A stretch of DNA of 64,000 nucleotides from Pyxidicoccus sp. MSG2 (GTDB taxonomy: Bacteria; Myxococcota; Myxococcia; Myxococcales; Myxococcaceae): positions 10,000,001 to 10,064,000 of the forward strand of contig NZ_JAPNKC010000001.1 in assembly GCF_026626705.1 (NCBI RefSeq), in the 5' to 3' direction. This document shows positions 45,190 through 53,706 of the stretch, piece after piece (positions within the stretch are counted from its first letter, which is position 1; every line of letters starts with the position of its first letter). The translations under genes and the position numbers were made by a program. The notes below the pieces were generated by a model that searched no databases, was not told where the DNA came from, and saw nothing but the letters and a program-made list of their open reading frames with translations.

Positions 45190-45378
45190 TCAGCTCCCAG
45201 CCTGGGGCTGCACTTCACGGCCCTTGTACTGGCCGCAGGCGCTGCAGGCGCGGTGAGGCATCACCGGCTCCTTGCAGTTGGGGCACTTGGACACCTGCAC
45301 GGCGACGCGCAGGTTGCTGTTGGCCGCGCGGCGGCGATCGCGACGCATCTTCGAAGTACGCTTCTTGGGGACACCCAC
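45190..45378 (-). CDS. rpmF: 50S ribosomal protein L32
   Basis: L32 is a small protein of the large ribosomal subunit. The 62-residue product begins GVPKKRTSKMRRDRRRAAN and contains the zinc-ribbon pattern CPNC...CSAC followed by GQYKGREV, all diagnostic of the zinc-binding C+ form. The start codon is GTG, preceded by AGAGGTG. The odd feature is orientation. The gene reads against yceD and plsX, whereas rpmF normally lies between them on the same strand. It must therefore have its own promoter in the region upstream of 45378 on the minus strand. Confidence 0.95.
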   Translation of the reverse strand: MGVPKKRTSKMRRDRRRAANSNLRVAVQVSKCPNCKEPVMPHRACSACGQYKGREVQPQAGS

Positions 45379-45860
45379 GGCTCACCTCTATATCGACGCC
45401 GACCCGGGGTTGATGCCGGCCGGACCGGTTCAGTCAAAATGTCTCAAGCGCTGTGCCGGGGTCCCCGGCGTCCTGCGCAACACTCTACGAACTACACCGG
45501 GCTGAAGCGGTTGCTCGAAGGCTCCCGTACTCCATGTCCGGCTTCGGAAGGCGGCGGACCCTAGCGGCTCGGAAGCCCCGAGTCAATGCGCCTGCGTGCC
45601 CTGGGAAGACTTCTCCCGACCACCACCTCCCACCCGCTCTACCTCCGACGGGTGCCGGGTGACAACTTCCGGCCGGGCGAGCCCATTTCTCCGGCTTCTG
45701 ACAGGGATGGCCGGCCCTGCGGGCACCCTACCGGGCAGGGCAGCCAGTCGTTGCCCGCCTGGGGGCTTCCTGGTGTGCTGCGCCGCCGCCCTGGCCCCCA
45801 TTCCCAGGGCGCGCACGGGAACCCCTCCATGGCGCTCAGAAACCTACAGGGATGGCAGGC
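45379..45860. other. 482-bp divergent intergenic region between rpmF and plsX
   Basis: No gene is recognisable here. It must hold the promoters for rpmF (minus) and the plsX-fab operon (plus). On the minus strand TTGACT occurs near 45437-45442, but no convincing -10 follows. A hairpin with arms GCCCTGC/GCAGGGC lies at 45714-45741. The 15-mer ACAGGGATGGCCGGC at 45701 recurs with one change at 45846, overlapping the plsX start. I see no sequence that I can name as a fatty-acid regulator operator. Confidence 0.5.
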
Positions 45861-46922
45861 ATGAGGCTGGTGCTGGATGCCATGGGCGGCGATCACGCCC
45901 CCGCCGCCCCGGTGGAGGGGGCGCTCCTCTTCGCCAGGGCCCACCCTGACCACCAGGTGCTGCTGGTGGGAGACCAGGCGCGGGTGGCCCCGCTGCTCGC
46001 GCGCGGCCGGCCGCCGTCCAACCTCCAGGTCCACCACGCCTCGGAGGTGGTGGAGATGGACGACCATGCCTCCGCGGCCTTCCGCAAGAAGCGGGACTCG
46101 TCGCTGCGTGTGGGCTTCGACCTGGTGCGCGAGGGCAGGGCGGACGCGCTGGTGTCCGCGGGCAACTCCGGCGCCGTCATGGCGGGCGGGCTGCTGACGC
46201 TGGGGCGGTTGCCCGGCGTGGAGCGGCCGGCCATCGCCGCGCTCTTCCCGGCCCTGAAGGGCGGGGGCCGCTGCCTGCTGCTGGACGCGGGCGCCAACGT
46301 GGACTGCCGGCCGTCCCACCTGGCCCAGTTCGCCGTCATGGGCGAGGCCTACGTGCGCGCCCGCCTGGGCGTCGCCCGGCCCCGGGTGGGGGTGCTCTCC
46401 AATGGAGAGGAGGCCTCCAAGGGCACGCCGCTCACCCGCGAGGCCAGTGAGTTGCTGCGCCGCTCGGACCTGGACTTCGTGGGCTACGTGGAGGGCAAGG
46501 ACCTGTTCTCCGGCGACGTGCAGGTCGTCGTCACCGATGGCTTCACCGGCAACATCGTCCTCAAGACGTCCGAGGGCGTGGGCATGGGTGTCATCGGCCT
46601 CTTGCGCCAGGCGATTGAGAAGCGGGGCGGCCTGCCGGAGAAGCTGGGGGCACTCTTGCTCCAGCCCGCGCTGGCGGGCCTGCGGCGGGTGGTGGACTAC
46701 GCCGAGTATGGCGGCGCCCCCCTGCTGGGCATCCAGGGAGTCGGCATCGTCGCGCATGGCCGCTCCACGCCTCGCGCCCTCTACAACGCGCTGGGCGCCG
46801 CGCTGGCCATGGCCGAGGGCGGACTCCAGGAAGAGCTGACGCGTTGCATCGAGCGGGCCAGTGTCTGGCTTCCTACCCACCAGAAGGGAAAAAAAGCGAC
46901 AGACGAAGCCGTTTCCGATTAG
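45861..46922 (+). CDS. plsX: Phosphate acyltransferase PlsX
   Basis: PlsX converts acyl-ACP to acyl-phosphate for phospholipid synthesis, and works at the membrane surface. The 353-residue protein starts MRLVLDAMGGDHAPAAPVEG. I prefer this ATG to the one at 45852 because the GGG before the latter is too close to serve as ribosome-binding site. Signatures include MDDHASAAFRKKRDSSLRVG, DALVSAGNSGAVMAGG, CLLLDAGANVDCRP, GVLSNGEEASKGTPL and VVTDGFTGNIVLKTSEG. It is the first gene of the fatty-acid operon, with fabH 57 nt downstream. Confidence 0.94.
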   Translation: MRLVLDAMGGDHAPAAPVEGALLFARAHPDHQVLLVGDQARVAPLLARGRPPSNLQVHHASEVVEMDDHASAAFRKKRDSSLRVGFDLVREGRADALVSAGNSGAVMAGGLLTLGRLPGVERPAIAALFPALKGGGRCLLLDAGANVDCRPSHLAQFAVMGEAYVRARLGVARPRVGVLSNGEEASKGTPLTREASELLRRSDLDFVGYVEGKDLFSGDVQVVVTDGFTGNIVLKTSEGVGMGVIGLLRQAIEKRGGLPEKLGALLLQPALAGLRRVVDYAEYGGAPLLGIQGVGIVAHGRSTPRALYNALGAALAMAEGGLQEELTRCIERASVWLPTHQKGKKATDEAVSD

Positions 46923-46979
46923 AGAGCGTGCCCCGGGCGTTGGGTTCCGACGGACGAAATCTCCCTCTGGAGAACCCTC

Positions 46980-47969
46980 GTGGCATGTACGCAGATCATC
47001 GGAACCGGTTCCTACGCCCCCTCCCGGGTCATCACCAACCAGGAGCTGGAGCAACGCGTCGACACCTCGGACACCTGGATTCGCGAGCGCACCGGCATCC
47101 AGGAGCGGCGGCAGGCGGCGCCCGACGAGGCCACCAGTGACATGGCCGTCCAGGCGGCGCGGCGCGCGCTGGACATGGCCGGTGTGGCCCCGGAAGAGCT
47201 GGACCTCATCGTCGTGGGGACGATTACGGCGGACATGCCCATGCCGTCCTGCGCGGCCTTCGTGCAGGCGAAGCTGGGCGCGCGGCGGGCCTTCGCCTTC
47301 GACGTGGGCGCCGCGTGCGCGGGCTCGCTGTACGCCATGAGCGTGGCGGATCAGTTCGTGCGCTCCGGGCAGGTGCGGCGGGCGCTCGTCATCGGCGCGG
47401 AGCTGCTCAGCCGGGTGGTGGACTGGGAGGACCGCAACACGTGCGTCCTCTTCGGAGACGGCGCGGGCGCCATGGTGCTGTCGCCGTCGCCCACGCCGGA
47501 GGACGGGCGCGGCATCCTCTCCACGCACCTGCACACGGACGGTGCGCTGGCGGACATCCTCACCATCCCCGGGGGCGGCTCTCGCACGCCCATGACGGAG
47601 GAGGCCGTGCGCGCGAAGCTGAACACGCTGCACATGAACGGGCGCGAGGTCTTCCGGTTCGCGGTGCGCGCCCTGGTGGAGTCCACGCAGGAGGCACTGG
47701 CCTCGCACGGGCTGACGCCGGGGCAGGTGGACCACGTCATTGCGCACCAGGCCAATGCTCGCATCCTGGACGCCGCGTTGGAGCGGCTGGAGATTCCGCG
47801 AGACAAGTGCTGGCTGAACCTGCACAAGTACGGCAACACGTCGTCGGCCTCGCTGCCCATGACGCTGGACGAGGCGCACCGCGCCGGCAGGCTCCAGCGG
47901 GGAGATGTCATCGCGATGATGGCCATTGGCGCGGGCATGACGTGGGGCAGCGCTGTCGTTCGTTGGTAG
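46980..47969 (+). CDS. fabH: 3-oxoacyl-ACP synthase III FabH
   Basis: FabH starts fatty-acid synthesis by condensing acyl-CoA with malonyl-ACP. The 329-residue enzyme begins at a GTG (ACTQIIGTGSYAPSRVITN) with GGAG 8 nt upstream. The catalytic triad is intact: Cys113 in GAACAGSLYAM, His in VIAHQANARILDA, and Asn in KYGNTSSASLP. The signature DTWIRERTGI near residue 31 is also present. In myxobacteria FabH may accept branched starter units, since iso fatty acids are abundant there, but specificity cannot be read here. Confidence 0.95.
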   Translation: MACTQIIGTGSYAPSRVITNQELEQRVDTSDTWIRERTGIQERRQAAPDEATSDMAVQAARRALDMAGVAPEELDLIVVGTITADMPMPSCAAFVQAKLGARRAFAFDVGAACAGSLYAMSVADQFVRSGQVRRALVIGAELLSRVVDWEDRNTCVLFGDGAGAMVLSPSPTPEDGRGILSTHLHTDGALADILTIPGGGSRTPMTEEAVRAKLNTLHMNGREVFRFAVRALVESTQEALASHGLTPGQVDHVIAHQANARILDAALERLEIPRDKCWLNLHKYGNTSSASLPMTLDEAHRAGRLQRGDVIAMMAIGAGMTWGSAVVRW

Positions 47970-48020
47970 CGCGCGGGTAGGGCAACGCAGAACACAGGAA
48001 GCAGGAGGCGGAGACCGCAC

Positions 48021-48953
48021 ATGGCGAAGGTCGCGTTCGTGTTCCCCGGGCAGGGCAGTCAGGCCGTGGGGATGGGCAGGGACCTCTACGAGAAGTTCCC
48101 CGAGGCCCGGGCCGTCTTCGAGGCCGTGGACGAGGCGCTGGGGGAGAAGCTGTCCACCCTGTGCTTCGAGGGGCCTGAAGACGCGTTGAAGCTGACGGCC
48201 AACACCCAGCCGGCCATCCTCACGGTGTCGGTGGCGGCGCATGCCGTCTTCGCGAAGCGCGGCCCCGCGGCGGCCTTCGTGGCGGGGCACTCGCTGGGCG
48301 AGTACTCCGCGCTGGTGGCCGCGGGTGCCATGTCCCTGGGCGACGCGGTGAAGGCGGTGCGCGCGCGTGGCACCTTCATGCAGGAGGCCGTCCCCACCGG
48401 CGTGGGTGCCATGGCCGCGGTGCTGGGCCTGGAGCCGCAGAAGGTGAAGGCGGCCTGCGACGCGGCGGCCGAGGGGCAGGTGGTGGCCCCCGCCAACTAC
48501 AACTCGCCCGAGCAGACCGTCATCGCCGGCAACGCCCAGGCGGTGGAGCGCGCCGGGGTGAAGTGCAAGGAGGCCGGGGCCAAGCGCGTCATGCCGCTGC
48601 CGGTGTCCGCCCCCTTCCACTGCGCGCTGATGGACCCGGTGAAGCCGCGACTGGCCGAAGTGTTGGGCCGTGTGCAGATCAAGGCGCCCGCGGTGCCGGT
48701 GGTGACGAACGTGGAGGCCCGCCCCAACGCGGACGCCTCTCGCGTGGTGCCGCTGCTGCTGGAGCAGGTCAGCTCGCCGGTGCGCTGGATTGAGTGCGTG
48801 GAGGCGCTGAAGGCCGAGGGCGTCACCCGCGTGGTGGAGCTGGGGCCGGGCAAGGTGCTGTGCGGCCTCATCAAGCGCATCACCAAGGACATCGAGACGT
48901 TCAACGTGGAGGACGCCGCGGGCCTGGAGAAGGTCCTCGCGGCGCTGGGGTGA
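48021..48953 (+). CDS. fabD: Malonyl-CoA:ACP transacylase FabD
   Basis: FabD loads malonyl groups onto ACP. The 310-residue protein has FVFPGQGSQAVGMG at the N-terminus and the nucleophile motif AGHSLGEYSAL with Ser91. It also has the later His in LPVSAPFHCALMDP and NYNSPEQTVIAG, all standard for the family. GGAGGCGGAG precedes the ATG. It lies 51 nt after fabH and 5 nt before fabG. Confidence 0.96.
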   Translation: MAKVAFVFPGQGSQAVGMGRDLYEKFPEARAVFEAVDEALGEKLSTLCFEGPEDALKLTANTQPAILTVSVAAHAVFAKRGPAAAFVAGHSLGEYSALVAAGAMSLGDAVKAVRARGTFMQEAVPTGVGAMAAVLGLEPQKVKAACDAAAEGQVVAPANYNSPEQTVIAGNAQAVERAGVKCKEAGAKRVMPLPVSAPFHCALMDPVKPRLAEVLGRVQIKAPAVPVVTNVEARPNADASRVVPLLLEQVSSPVRWIECVEALKAEGVTRVVELGPGKVLCGLIKRITKDIETFNVEDAAGLEKVLAALG

Positions 48954-48958
48954 ACACC

Positions 48959-49708
48959 ATGAGCGGCTTCAAGGACAAGGTGGTGCTGGTGACGGGTGGC
49001 TCGCGCGGCATCGGCCGGGCGGTGGCCGTGGCGTTCGCGAAGGCGGGTGCCTCCACCGTGGTCATCAGCTACGCGGGCAACGAGGCGGCGGCCCAGGAGA
49101 CGGTGGGCCTGCTCCAGGCGGCCGGTGCGAAGGCCGAGGCCGTGAAGTTCGACGTGTCGGACACCGCCGCGGGCGCGAGCGCCATCGACACCGTCGTCAA
49201 GACGCACGGCCGGCTGGACGTGCTCGTCAACAACGCGGGCGTGGCGGTGGACGGCCTCGTCATGCGCGTGAAGGACGAGGACTGGGACAAGCAGCTGGAC
49301 ACCAACCTCAAGGGCGCCTTCGCGCTCATCCGCGCGGCCAGCCGCCCCATGATGAAGCAGCGGGCCGGGGCCATCATCAACATCACCTCTGTGGTGGGCG
49401 AGATGGGGAACGGCGGGCAGGCGGCCTACTCGGCCTCCAAAGCAGGACTCATCGGTCTGACCAAGGCCGTGGCCCGCGAGCTGTCGAGCCGGAGCATCCG
49501 CGTCAACGCCGTGTCCCCCGGCTTCATCGGGACGGACATGACCTCCCACCTGAGTGACGAGCTGCGCCAGAAGATGCTGGAGGGCATCCCCCTCGGTCGA
49601 CTGGGCAACCCGGAGGAGGTCGCCGGGGCCGTGGTGTTCCTCGCTTCGGACGCCGCGTCCTACATCACGGGCGAGGTCCTGAAGGTCAACGGCGGCATGT
49701 ACATGTAA
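48959..49708 (+). CDS. fabG: 3-oxoacyl-ACP reductase FabG
   Basis: FabG performs the NADPH-dependent ketoreduction step of chain elongation. The 249-residue short-chain dehydrogenase starts MSGFKDKVVLVTGG. It has the nucleotide motif TGGSRGIGRA, the structural NNAG (LVNNAGVAVDG) and the catalytic Ser, Tyr and Lys in NITSVVGEMGNGGQAAYSASKAG. The C-terminus ITGEVLKVNGGMYM is typical. It follows fabD by 5 nt. Confidence 0.95.
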   Translation: MSGFKDKVVLVTGGSRGIGRAVAVAFAKAGASTVVISYAGNEAAAQETVGLLQAAGAKAEAVKFDVSDTAAGASAIDTVVKTHGRLDVLVNNAGVAVDGLVMRVKDEDWDKQLDTNLKGAFALIRAASRPMMKQRAGAIINITSVVGEMGNGGQAAYSASKAGLIGLTKAVARELSSRSIRVNAVSPGFIGTDMTSHLSDELRQKMLEGIPLGRLGNPEEVAGAVVFLASDAASYITGEVLKVNGGMYM

Positions 49709-49715
49709 CCCAAGG

Positions 49716-49744
49716 TTGGATTGCAACCGGGCGTGGGATATACC
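49716..49744 (+). promoter_or_regulatory. Possible internal promoter and leader hairpin of acpP
   Basis: TTGGAT and TATACC are separated by 17 nt in the 105-bp fabG-acpP gap, which would start transcription near 49751. A leader hairpin with perfect arms GGCCCGG/CCGGGCC follows at 49763-49783. A private promoter would fit the need for far more ACP than enzyme, but the -35 match is weak. Confidence 0.4.
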
Positions 49745-49813
49745 GCGCCGGCTTTCGATAAGGGCCCGGGAAGCCACCGGGCCGACATCTGGTTCCTGGA
49801 GGGTTCTACACTT

Positions 49814-50056
49814 ATGTCGACGTCAGCCATTGAGACCAAGGTCAAGAACATCATCGCCGACCAGCTCGGGGTGGGAGAGGACGAGATCAAGCCCGAGTCG
49901 TCCTTCATCGAGGACCTTGGCGCGGACAGCCTCGACATCGTGGAGCTCGTGATGGCGATGGAAGAGGAGTTCGAGGTCGAAATCCCCGACGAGGAAGCCG
50001 AGAACATCAAGACCGTCGGCGACGCCATCAACTACATCAACACCCACAAGAAGTAG
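49814..50056 (+). CDS. acpP: Acyl carrier protein AcpP
   Basis: ACP carries growing acyl chains on a phosphopantetheine arm. The 80-residue acidic protein starts MSTSAIETKVKNIIADQLG. It has the attachment motif GADSLDIVELVMAMEEEF with Ser39. I chose the ATG at 49814 because the family begins there. An upstream in-frame start would add 31 unrelated residues from the leader. GGAGGG lies about 10 nt upstream. It sits in the usual fabG-acpP-fabF order. Confidence 0.97.
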   Translation: MSTSAIETKVKNIIADQLGVGEDEIKPESSFIEDLGADSLDIVELVMAMEEEFEVEIPDEEAENIKTVGDAINYINTHKK

Positions 50057-50083
50057 GCCGCACACCAGGGCGTGCCGGGGTGC

Positions 50084-50114
50084 GGGGAGACGCCGCGTTG
50101 AACGTGGCGTCCCC
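50084..50114 (+). terminator. Hairpin between acpP and fabF
   Basis: Arms GGGG-A-GACGCC and GGCGTCCCC form ten pairs with one bulge, 28 nt after the acpP stop. No T-run follows, so it may be a partial terminator or mRNA-stabilising element that sets acpP above fabF expression. Confidence 0.5.
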
Positions 50115-50145
50115 GGTGTCCCCTTGAGCGCCACCGGAGAGGATC

Positions 50146-51405
50146 GTGTCAGACCGTCGAGTTGTCGTCACCGGTACCGGGCTCATCTCGGCACTGGGCA
50201 CTGGAACCGAGAAGAACTGGCAGGCGATGCTCGCCGGCAAGTCGGGTATTGCCCTGGTCTCGCGCTTCGACCCGTTGAAGATCGACGCGCGCATCGCCGG
50301 CGAGGTGAAGGACTTCGAGCCGGAGCAGTTCATCGACAGGCGCGAGGTGCGCCGGATGGACCTGTATGCCCAGTACGCCCTGGCCGCCGCGGACATGGCC
50401 GTCAAGGAGTCGGGCATCCCCATCGGTCCGGACCAGCCGAACGGCTATGCGCCGGAGAAGGTGGGCGTCATCGTCGGCTCGGGCATCGGTGGCATCTCCT
50501 CGCTCGAGGAGCAGCACCGCAAGGGCCTGGAGAAGGGGTTCGACCGGCTGTCGCCCTTCTTCATCATCCAGATGATCGTCAACATGGCGCCCGGCCTCAT
50601 CTCCATGCGGTACAACTGCAAGGGCCCCAACTGGGCCCCGGTGTCCGCGTGCGCCACCAGCGCCCACGCCATCGGTGAAGCCTGGAAGTCCATCAAGCTG
50701 GGTGAGACGGACGCGGCCATCGCCGGCGGCGCCGAGGCAGCCATCACCCCGCTGGGGCTGGGTGGCTTCTCGGTGATGAAGGCGCTGTCCACGCGCAACG
50801 ACGACCCGTCGGGTGCCAGCCGTCCCTTCGACAAGGACCGTGACGGCTTCGTCATGGGCGAGGGCGCGGGCATGCTGGTGCTCGAGGAGCTGGAGCACGC
50901 GAAGAAGCGCGGCGCCAAGATTCTCGCGGAGCTGGTGGGCTACGGCGCCAACTCGGATGCGTACCACGTCACGCAGCCGGCGCCGGAGGGTGAGGGCGCG
51001 GCGCGCTGCATGCGGCTGGCGCTCAACTCCGCGAAGATGAACCCGGAGGAGGTGGGCTACATCAACGCCCACGGCACCTCCACCCCGTTCAACGACGCGA
51101 ACGAGACCAAGGCCATCAAGGCGGTGTTCGGCGACCACGCGCGCAAGCTCGCGGTGTCGTCCACCAAGTCCATGACGGGCCACATGCTCGGCGCGGCGGG
51201 TGGAGCAGAGGGCGTGGTCAGCGCGCTGGTGCTGACTCGCAACGTGCTGCCGCCCACCATCAACCAGACGACGCCGGACCCGGACTGCGACCTGGACTAC
51301 GTGCCGAACACGGCGCGTGAGGCCAAGGTGGACGCGGTGATGAGCAACTCGTTCGGCTTTGGCGGCACCAACGCGGTGCTGCTGTTCAAGCGGTTCCAGG
51401 CCTGA
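50146..51405 (+). CDS. fabF: 3-oxoacyl-ACP synthase II FabF
   Basis: FabF elongates acyl-ACP chains. The 419-residue enzyme begins at a GTG (SDRRVVVTGTGLISALGTG). The Cys-His-His site is complete: Cys169 in APVSACATSAHAIGEA, His in YINAHGTSTPFNDANETKA, and Lys/His in SSTKSMTGHMLGAAGG. SNSFGFGGTNAVLLF at the C-terminus is typical. It closes the fab gene set before rpiB, which begins 31 nt downstream. Confidence 0.96.
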   Translation: MSDRRVVVTGTGLISALGTGTEKNWQAMLAGKSGIALVSRFDPLKIDARIAGEVKDFEPEQFIDRREVRRMDLYAQYALAAADMAVKESGIPIGPDQPNGYAPEKVGVIVGSGIGGISSLEEQHRKGLEKGFDRLSPFFIIQMIVNMAPGLISMRYNCKGPNWAPVSACATSAHAIGEAWKSIKLGETDAAIAGGAEAAITPLGLGGFSVMKALSTRNDDPSGASRPFDKDRDGFVMGEGAGMLVLEELEHAKKRGAKILAELVGYGANSDAYHVTQPAPEGEGAARCMRLALNSAKMNPEEVGYINAHGTSTPFNDANETKAIKAVFGDHARKLAVSSTKSMTGHMLGAAGGAEGVVSALVLTRNVLPPTINQTTPDPDCDLDYVPNTAREAKVDAVMSNSFGFGGTNAVLLFKRFQA

Positions 51406-51436
51406 CGGCCTTGTGCGGCTCCAGGGAGACACCCGC

Positions 51437-51880
51437 GTGAGAATCATTCTCGCTTCCGACCACGCGGGCCTGGAGCTGCGCCAGGAGCTGGTGGCCGCGC
51501 TGAAAGAGCGTGGCGTGGCCCATGAGGACGTGGGCCCCGTCACGCGTGACTCGGTGGACTACCCGGACTTCGCCTCGCGGGTGTCGCGCGCGGTGGCGGG
51601 CGGGGAGTACGCGCTGGGCGTGCTGGTGTGTGGCACCGGCATTGGCATGAGCATCGTCGCCAACAAGCACCGGGGCGTGCGCGCGGCCCTGTGCACCACC
51701 GAGTTCGAGGCCCGCATGGCCCGGGCTCACAATGACGCCAACGTGCTGTGCCTGGGCCAGCGCGTGGTGGGGGCCGGCGTGGGCCGCGCCATCCTCGAGG
51801 CGTTCCTCAGCACCCCCTTCGAGGGCGGCCGCCACGAGCGGCGCGTCCAGAAGATCCGCGAGGCCGAGTCCCAGGGCTGA
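51437..51880 (+). CDS. rpiB: Ribose-5-phosphate isomerase B
   Basis: RpiB interconverts ribose 5-phosphate and ribulose 5-phosphate. The 147-residue protein starts at GTG, reading RIILASDHAGLELRQELV, with AGGGAG about 9 nt upstream. Key parts are SDHAG (substrate phosphate and base), the catalytic Cys in VLVCGTGIGMSIVANKHRGVRA and the ARAHNDANVLCLG segment. Ribulose 5-phosphate also feeds riboflavin synthesis, whose genes lie 2 kb downstream, though that may be coincidence. It is followed by glyA, as in many bacteria. Confidence 0.93.
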   Translation: MRIILASDHAGLELRQELVAALKERGVAHEDVGPVTRDSVDYPDFASRVSRAVAGGEYALGVLVCGTGIGMSIVANKHRGVRAALCTTEFEARMARAHNDANVLCLGQRVVGAGVGRAILEAFLSTPFEGGRHERRVQKIREAESQG

Positions 51881-51917
51881 CGGCCCCGCCGTACCCGTTG
51901 TCCGAAGGGAATCCGCC

Positions 51918-53174
51918 ATGGAGAACACCCGCACGCTGGCCGACGTGGACCCGGAGATTGCCCGCGTCCTGCGCGAGGAGACGCAGCGCCAGGAAGAGGG
52001 GCTGGAGCTCATCGCCTCCGAGAACTTCGTCTCCCCGGCGGTGATGGAGGCGGTGGGCTCGGTGCTCACCAACAAGTACGCGGAGGGCTACCCCGGCAAG
52101 CGCTACTACGGCGGCTGCGAGGTGGTGGACGTCGCGGAGAACCTGGCCCTGTCGCGCGTGAAGGAGCTCTTCGGCGCGGACGCGGCCAACGTGCAGGCGC
52201 ACTCCGGCAGCCAGGCCAACATGGGCGCCTTCATGGCGCTGATGAAGCCGGGCGACACCATGCTGTCGCTGGACCTCAACTCCGGCGGACACCTCACGCA
52301 CGGCGCGTCCTTCAACTTCTCCGGCAAGCTCTACAAGGTCGTCCACTACGGCCTGACGCGCGACACGGAGACCATCGACTTCGCGCAGGTGGAGTCGCTG
52401 GCCAGGGAGCACAAGCCCAAGGTCATCGTCGTGGGCGCGAGCGCCTACCCGCGCACGCTCGACTTCGCGAAGTTCCGCGAGATTGCCGACGCGGTGGGCG
52501 CGGCGATGCTGGTGGACATGGCGCACATCGCCGGCCTCGTGGCCGCGGGCGTGCACCCGTCGCCGGTGCCCTTCGCTGAGATTGTCACCAGCACCACGCA
52601 CAAGACGCTGCGCGGCCCGCGCGGCGGCCTGGTGCTCAGCCGCGAGCAGTACGCCAAGAGCATCAACAGCCAGATCTTCCCCGGCATCCAGGGCGGTCCG
52701 CTGATGCACGTCATCGCCGGCAAGGCGGTGGCCTTCCGCGAGGCGCTGTCGCCGGAGTTCAAGGCGTACCAGAAGCAGATTGTCGCCAACGCGAAGGCGC
52801 TGGCGGAGGCGCTGAAGGGCGCGGGCCTGCGGCTGTGCTCGGGCGGTACGGACAACCACCTGATGCTGGTGGACCTGCGGCCCAAGAAGCTCACCGGCAA
52901 GGTGGCCGAGGAGGTGCTCGGCAAGGCCGGCATCACCGTGAACAAGAACATGATTCCGTTCGACCCGGAGAAGCCGATGGTGACGTCCGGCGTCCGGGTG
53001 GGCACGCCGGCCATTACGACGCGCGGCATGCGCGAGGCGGAGATGGCGGTGGTGGGGCGGCTCATCGGCGAGGCGCTGGATGCGGCGCAGGACGACGCGG
53101 CCCTGACGCGCATCCGCGGCAAGGTGAAGGAGCTGTCGCAGGGCTTCCCGCTGTACGCCTCGCGGCTGAAGTAG
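51918..53174 (+). CDS. glyA: Serine hydroxymethyltransferase GlyA
   Basis: GlyA converts serine and tetrahydrofolate to glycine and methylene-tetrahydrofolate. The 418-residue protein starts MENTRTLADVDPEIARVLREE. It contains LELIASENFVSPAVMEAVGS, YAEGYPGKRYYGGCEVVD, VQAHSGSQANMGAF, and Lys229 in TSTTHKTLRGPRGG, which binds pyridoxal phosphate. LVDMAHIAGLVAAGVHPSP supplies the cofactor Asp and His. Full length is normal. It is 37 nt after rpiB and 25 nt before nrdR. Confidence 0.97.
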   Translation: MENTRTLADVDPEIARVLREETQRQEEGLELIASENFVSPAVMEAVGSVLTNKYAEGYPGKRYYGGCEVVDVAENLALSRVKELFGADAANVQAHSGSQANMGAFMALMKPGDTMLSLDLNSGGHLTHGASFNFSGKLYKVVHYGLTRDTETIDFAQVESLAREHKPKVIVVGASAYPRTLDFAKFREIADAVGAAMLVDMAHIAGLVAAGVHPSPVPFAEIVTSTTHKTLRGPRGGLVLSREQYAKSINSQIFPGIQGGPLMHVIAGKAVAFREALSPEFKAYQKQIVANAKALAEALKGAGLRLCSGGTDNHLMLVDLRPKKLTGKVAEEVLGKAGITVNKNMIPFDPEKPMVTSGVRVGTPAITTRGMREAEMAVVGRLIGEALDAAQDDAALTRIRGKVKELSQGFPLYASRLK

Positions 53175-53199
53175 GGGGAGCGCAAGGTACCGCCACCCC

Positions 53200-53697
53200 A
53201 TGCGCTGCCCCTTCTGCCAGGACGCCGAGAACAAGGTCATCGACTCTCGCGAGTCGCATGAGGGCTCGGTCATCCGCCGTCGCCGCGAGTGCCTGGCCTG
53301 CAAGCGCCGCTTCACCACGTATGAGCGGGTGGAGGAGCTCCACCCGCTCATCGTGAAGAAGGACGGGCGGCGCGAGGTCTTCGACCGCGAGAAGATTGTC
53401 AGCGGCCTGAAGAAGGCGTGCGAGAAGCGGCCCGTCTCCGCCGACCAGCTGGAGGAGACGGTGGTCGCGATCGAGCGACAGCTGCAGGGCATGGGCGAGA
53501 AGGAAGTCCCCTCGTCCGTCATCGGCGAAGAGGTCATGCGCCGGCTGCGGCAACTGGATGAAGTGGCGTACGTTCGCTTCGCGTCCGTGTACCGGAGCTT
53601 CCGCGACATCGCGGAGTTCATGGACGAGCTGAAGCCGCTGCTCGAGTCCGAGGAGCGGGAGCGCAAGGCGAAGGCGCCGCCGGAGACGGGCGGTTAA
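53200..53697 (+). CDS. nrdR: Transcriptional repressor NrdR
   Basis: NrdR represses ribonucleotide reductase genes when nucleotide pools are full. The 165-residue protein has the zinc ribbon (Cys3, Cys6, Cys31, Cys34: MRCPFC and CLACKRRFTTYERVE) and an ATP-cone domain (LIVKKDGRREVFDREKIVSGLKKAC ... VAYVRFASVYRSFRDIAEF). The Lys/Glu-rich tail is short. It is 9 nt upstream of ribD, a frequent nrdR-rib arrangement. No NrdR box was searched for in the window. Confidence 0.96.
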   Translation: MRCPFCQDAENKVIDSRESHEGSVIRRRRECLACKRRFTTYERVEELHPLIVKKDGRREVFDREKIVSGLKKACEKRPVSADQLEETVVAIERQLQGMGEKEVPSSVIGEEVMRRLRQLDEVAYVRFASVYRSFRDIAEFMDELKPLLESEERERKAKAPPETGG

Positions 53698-53706
53698 AGA
53701 GGACAC

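Noticed and set aside
45701..45860. A 15-mer (ACAGGGATGGCCGGC) occurring twice upstream of and at the plsX start
   Set aside because: One copy overlaps the start codon region and there is no symmetry or recognised operator pattern. It may be chance in GC-rich DNA.
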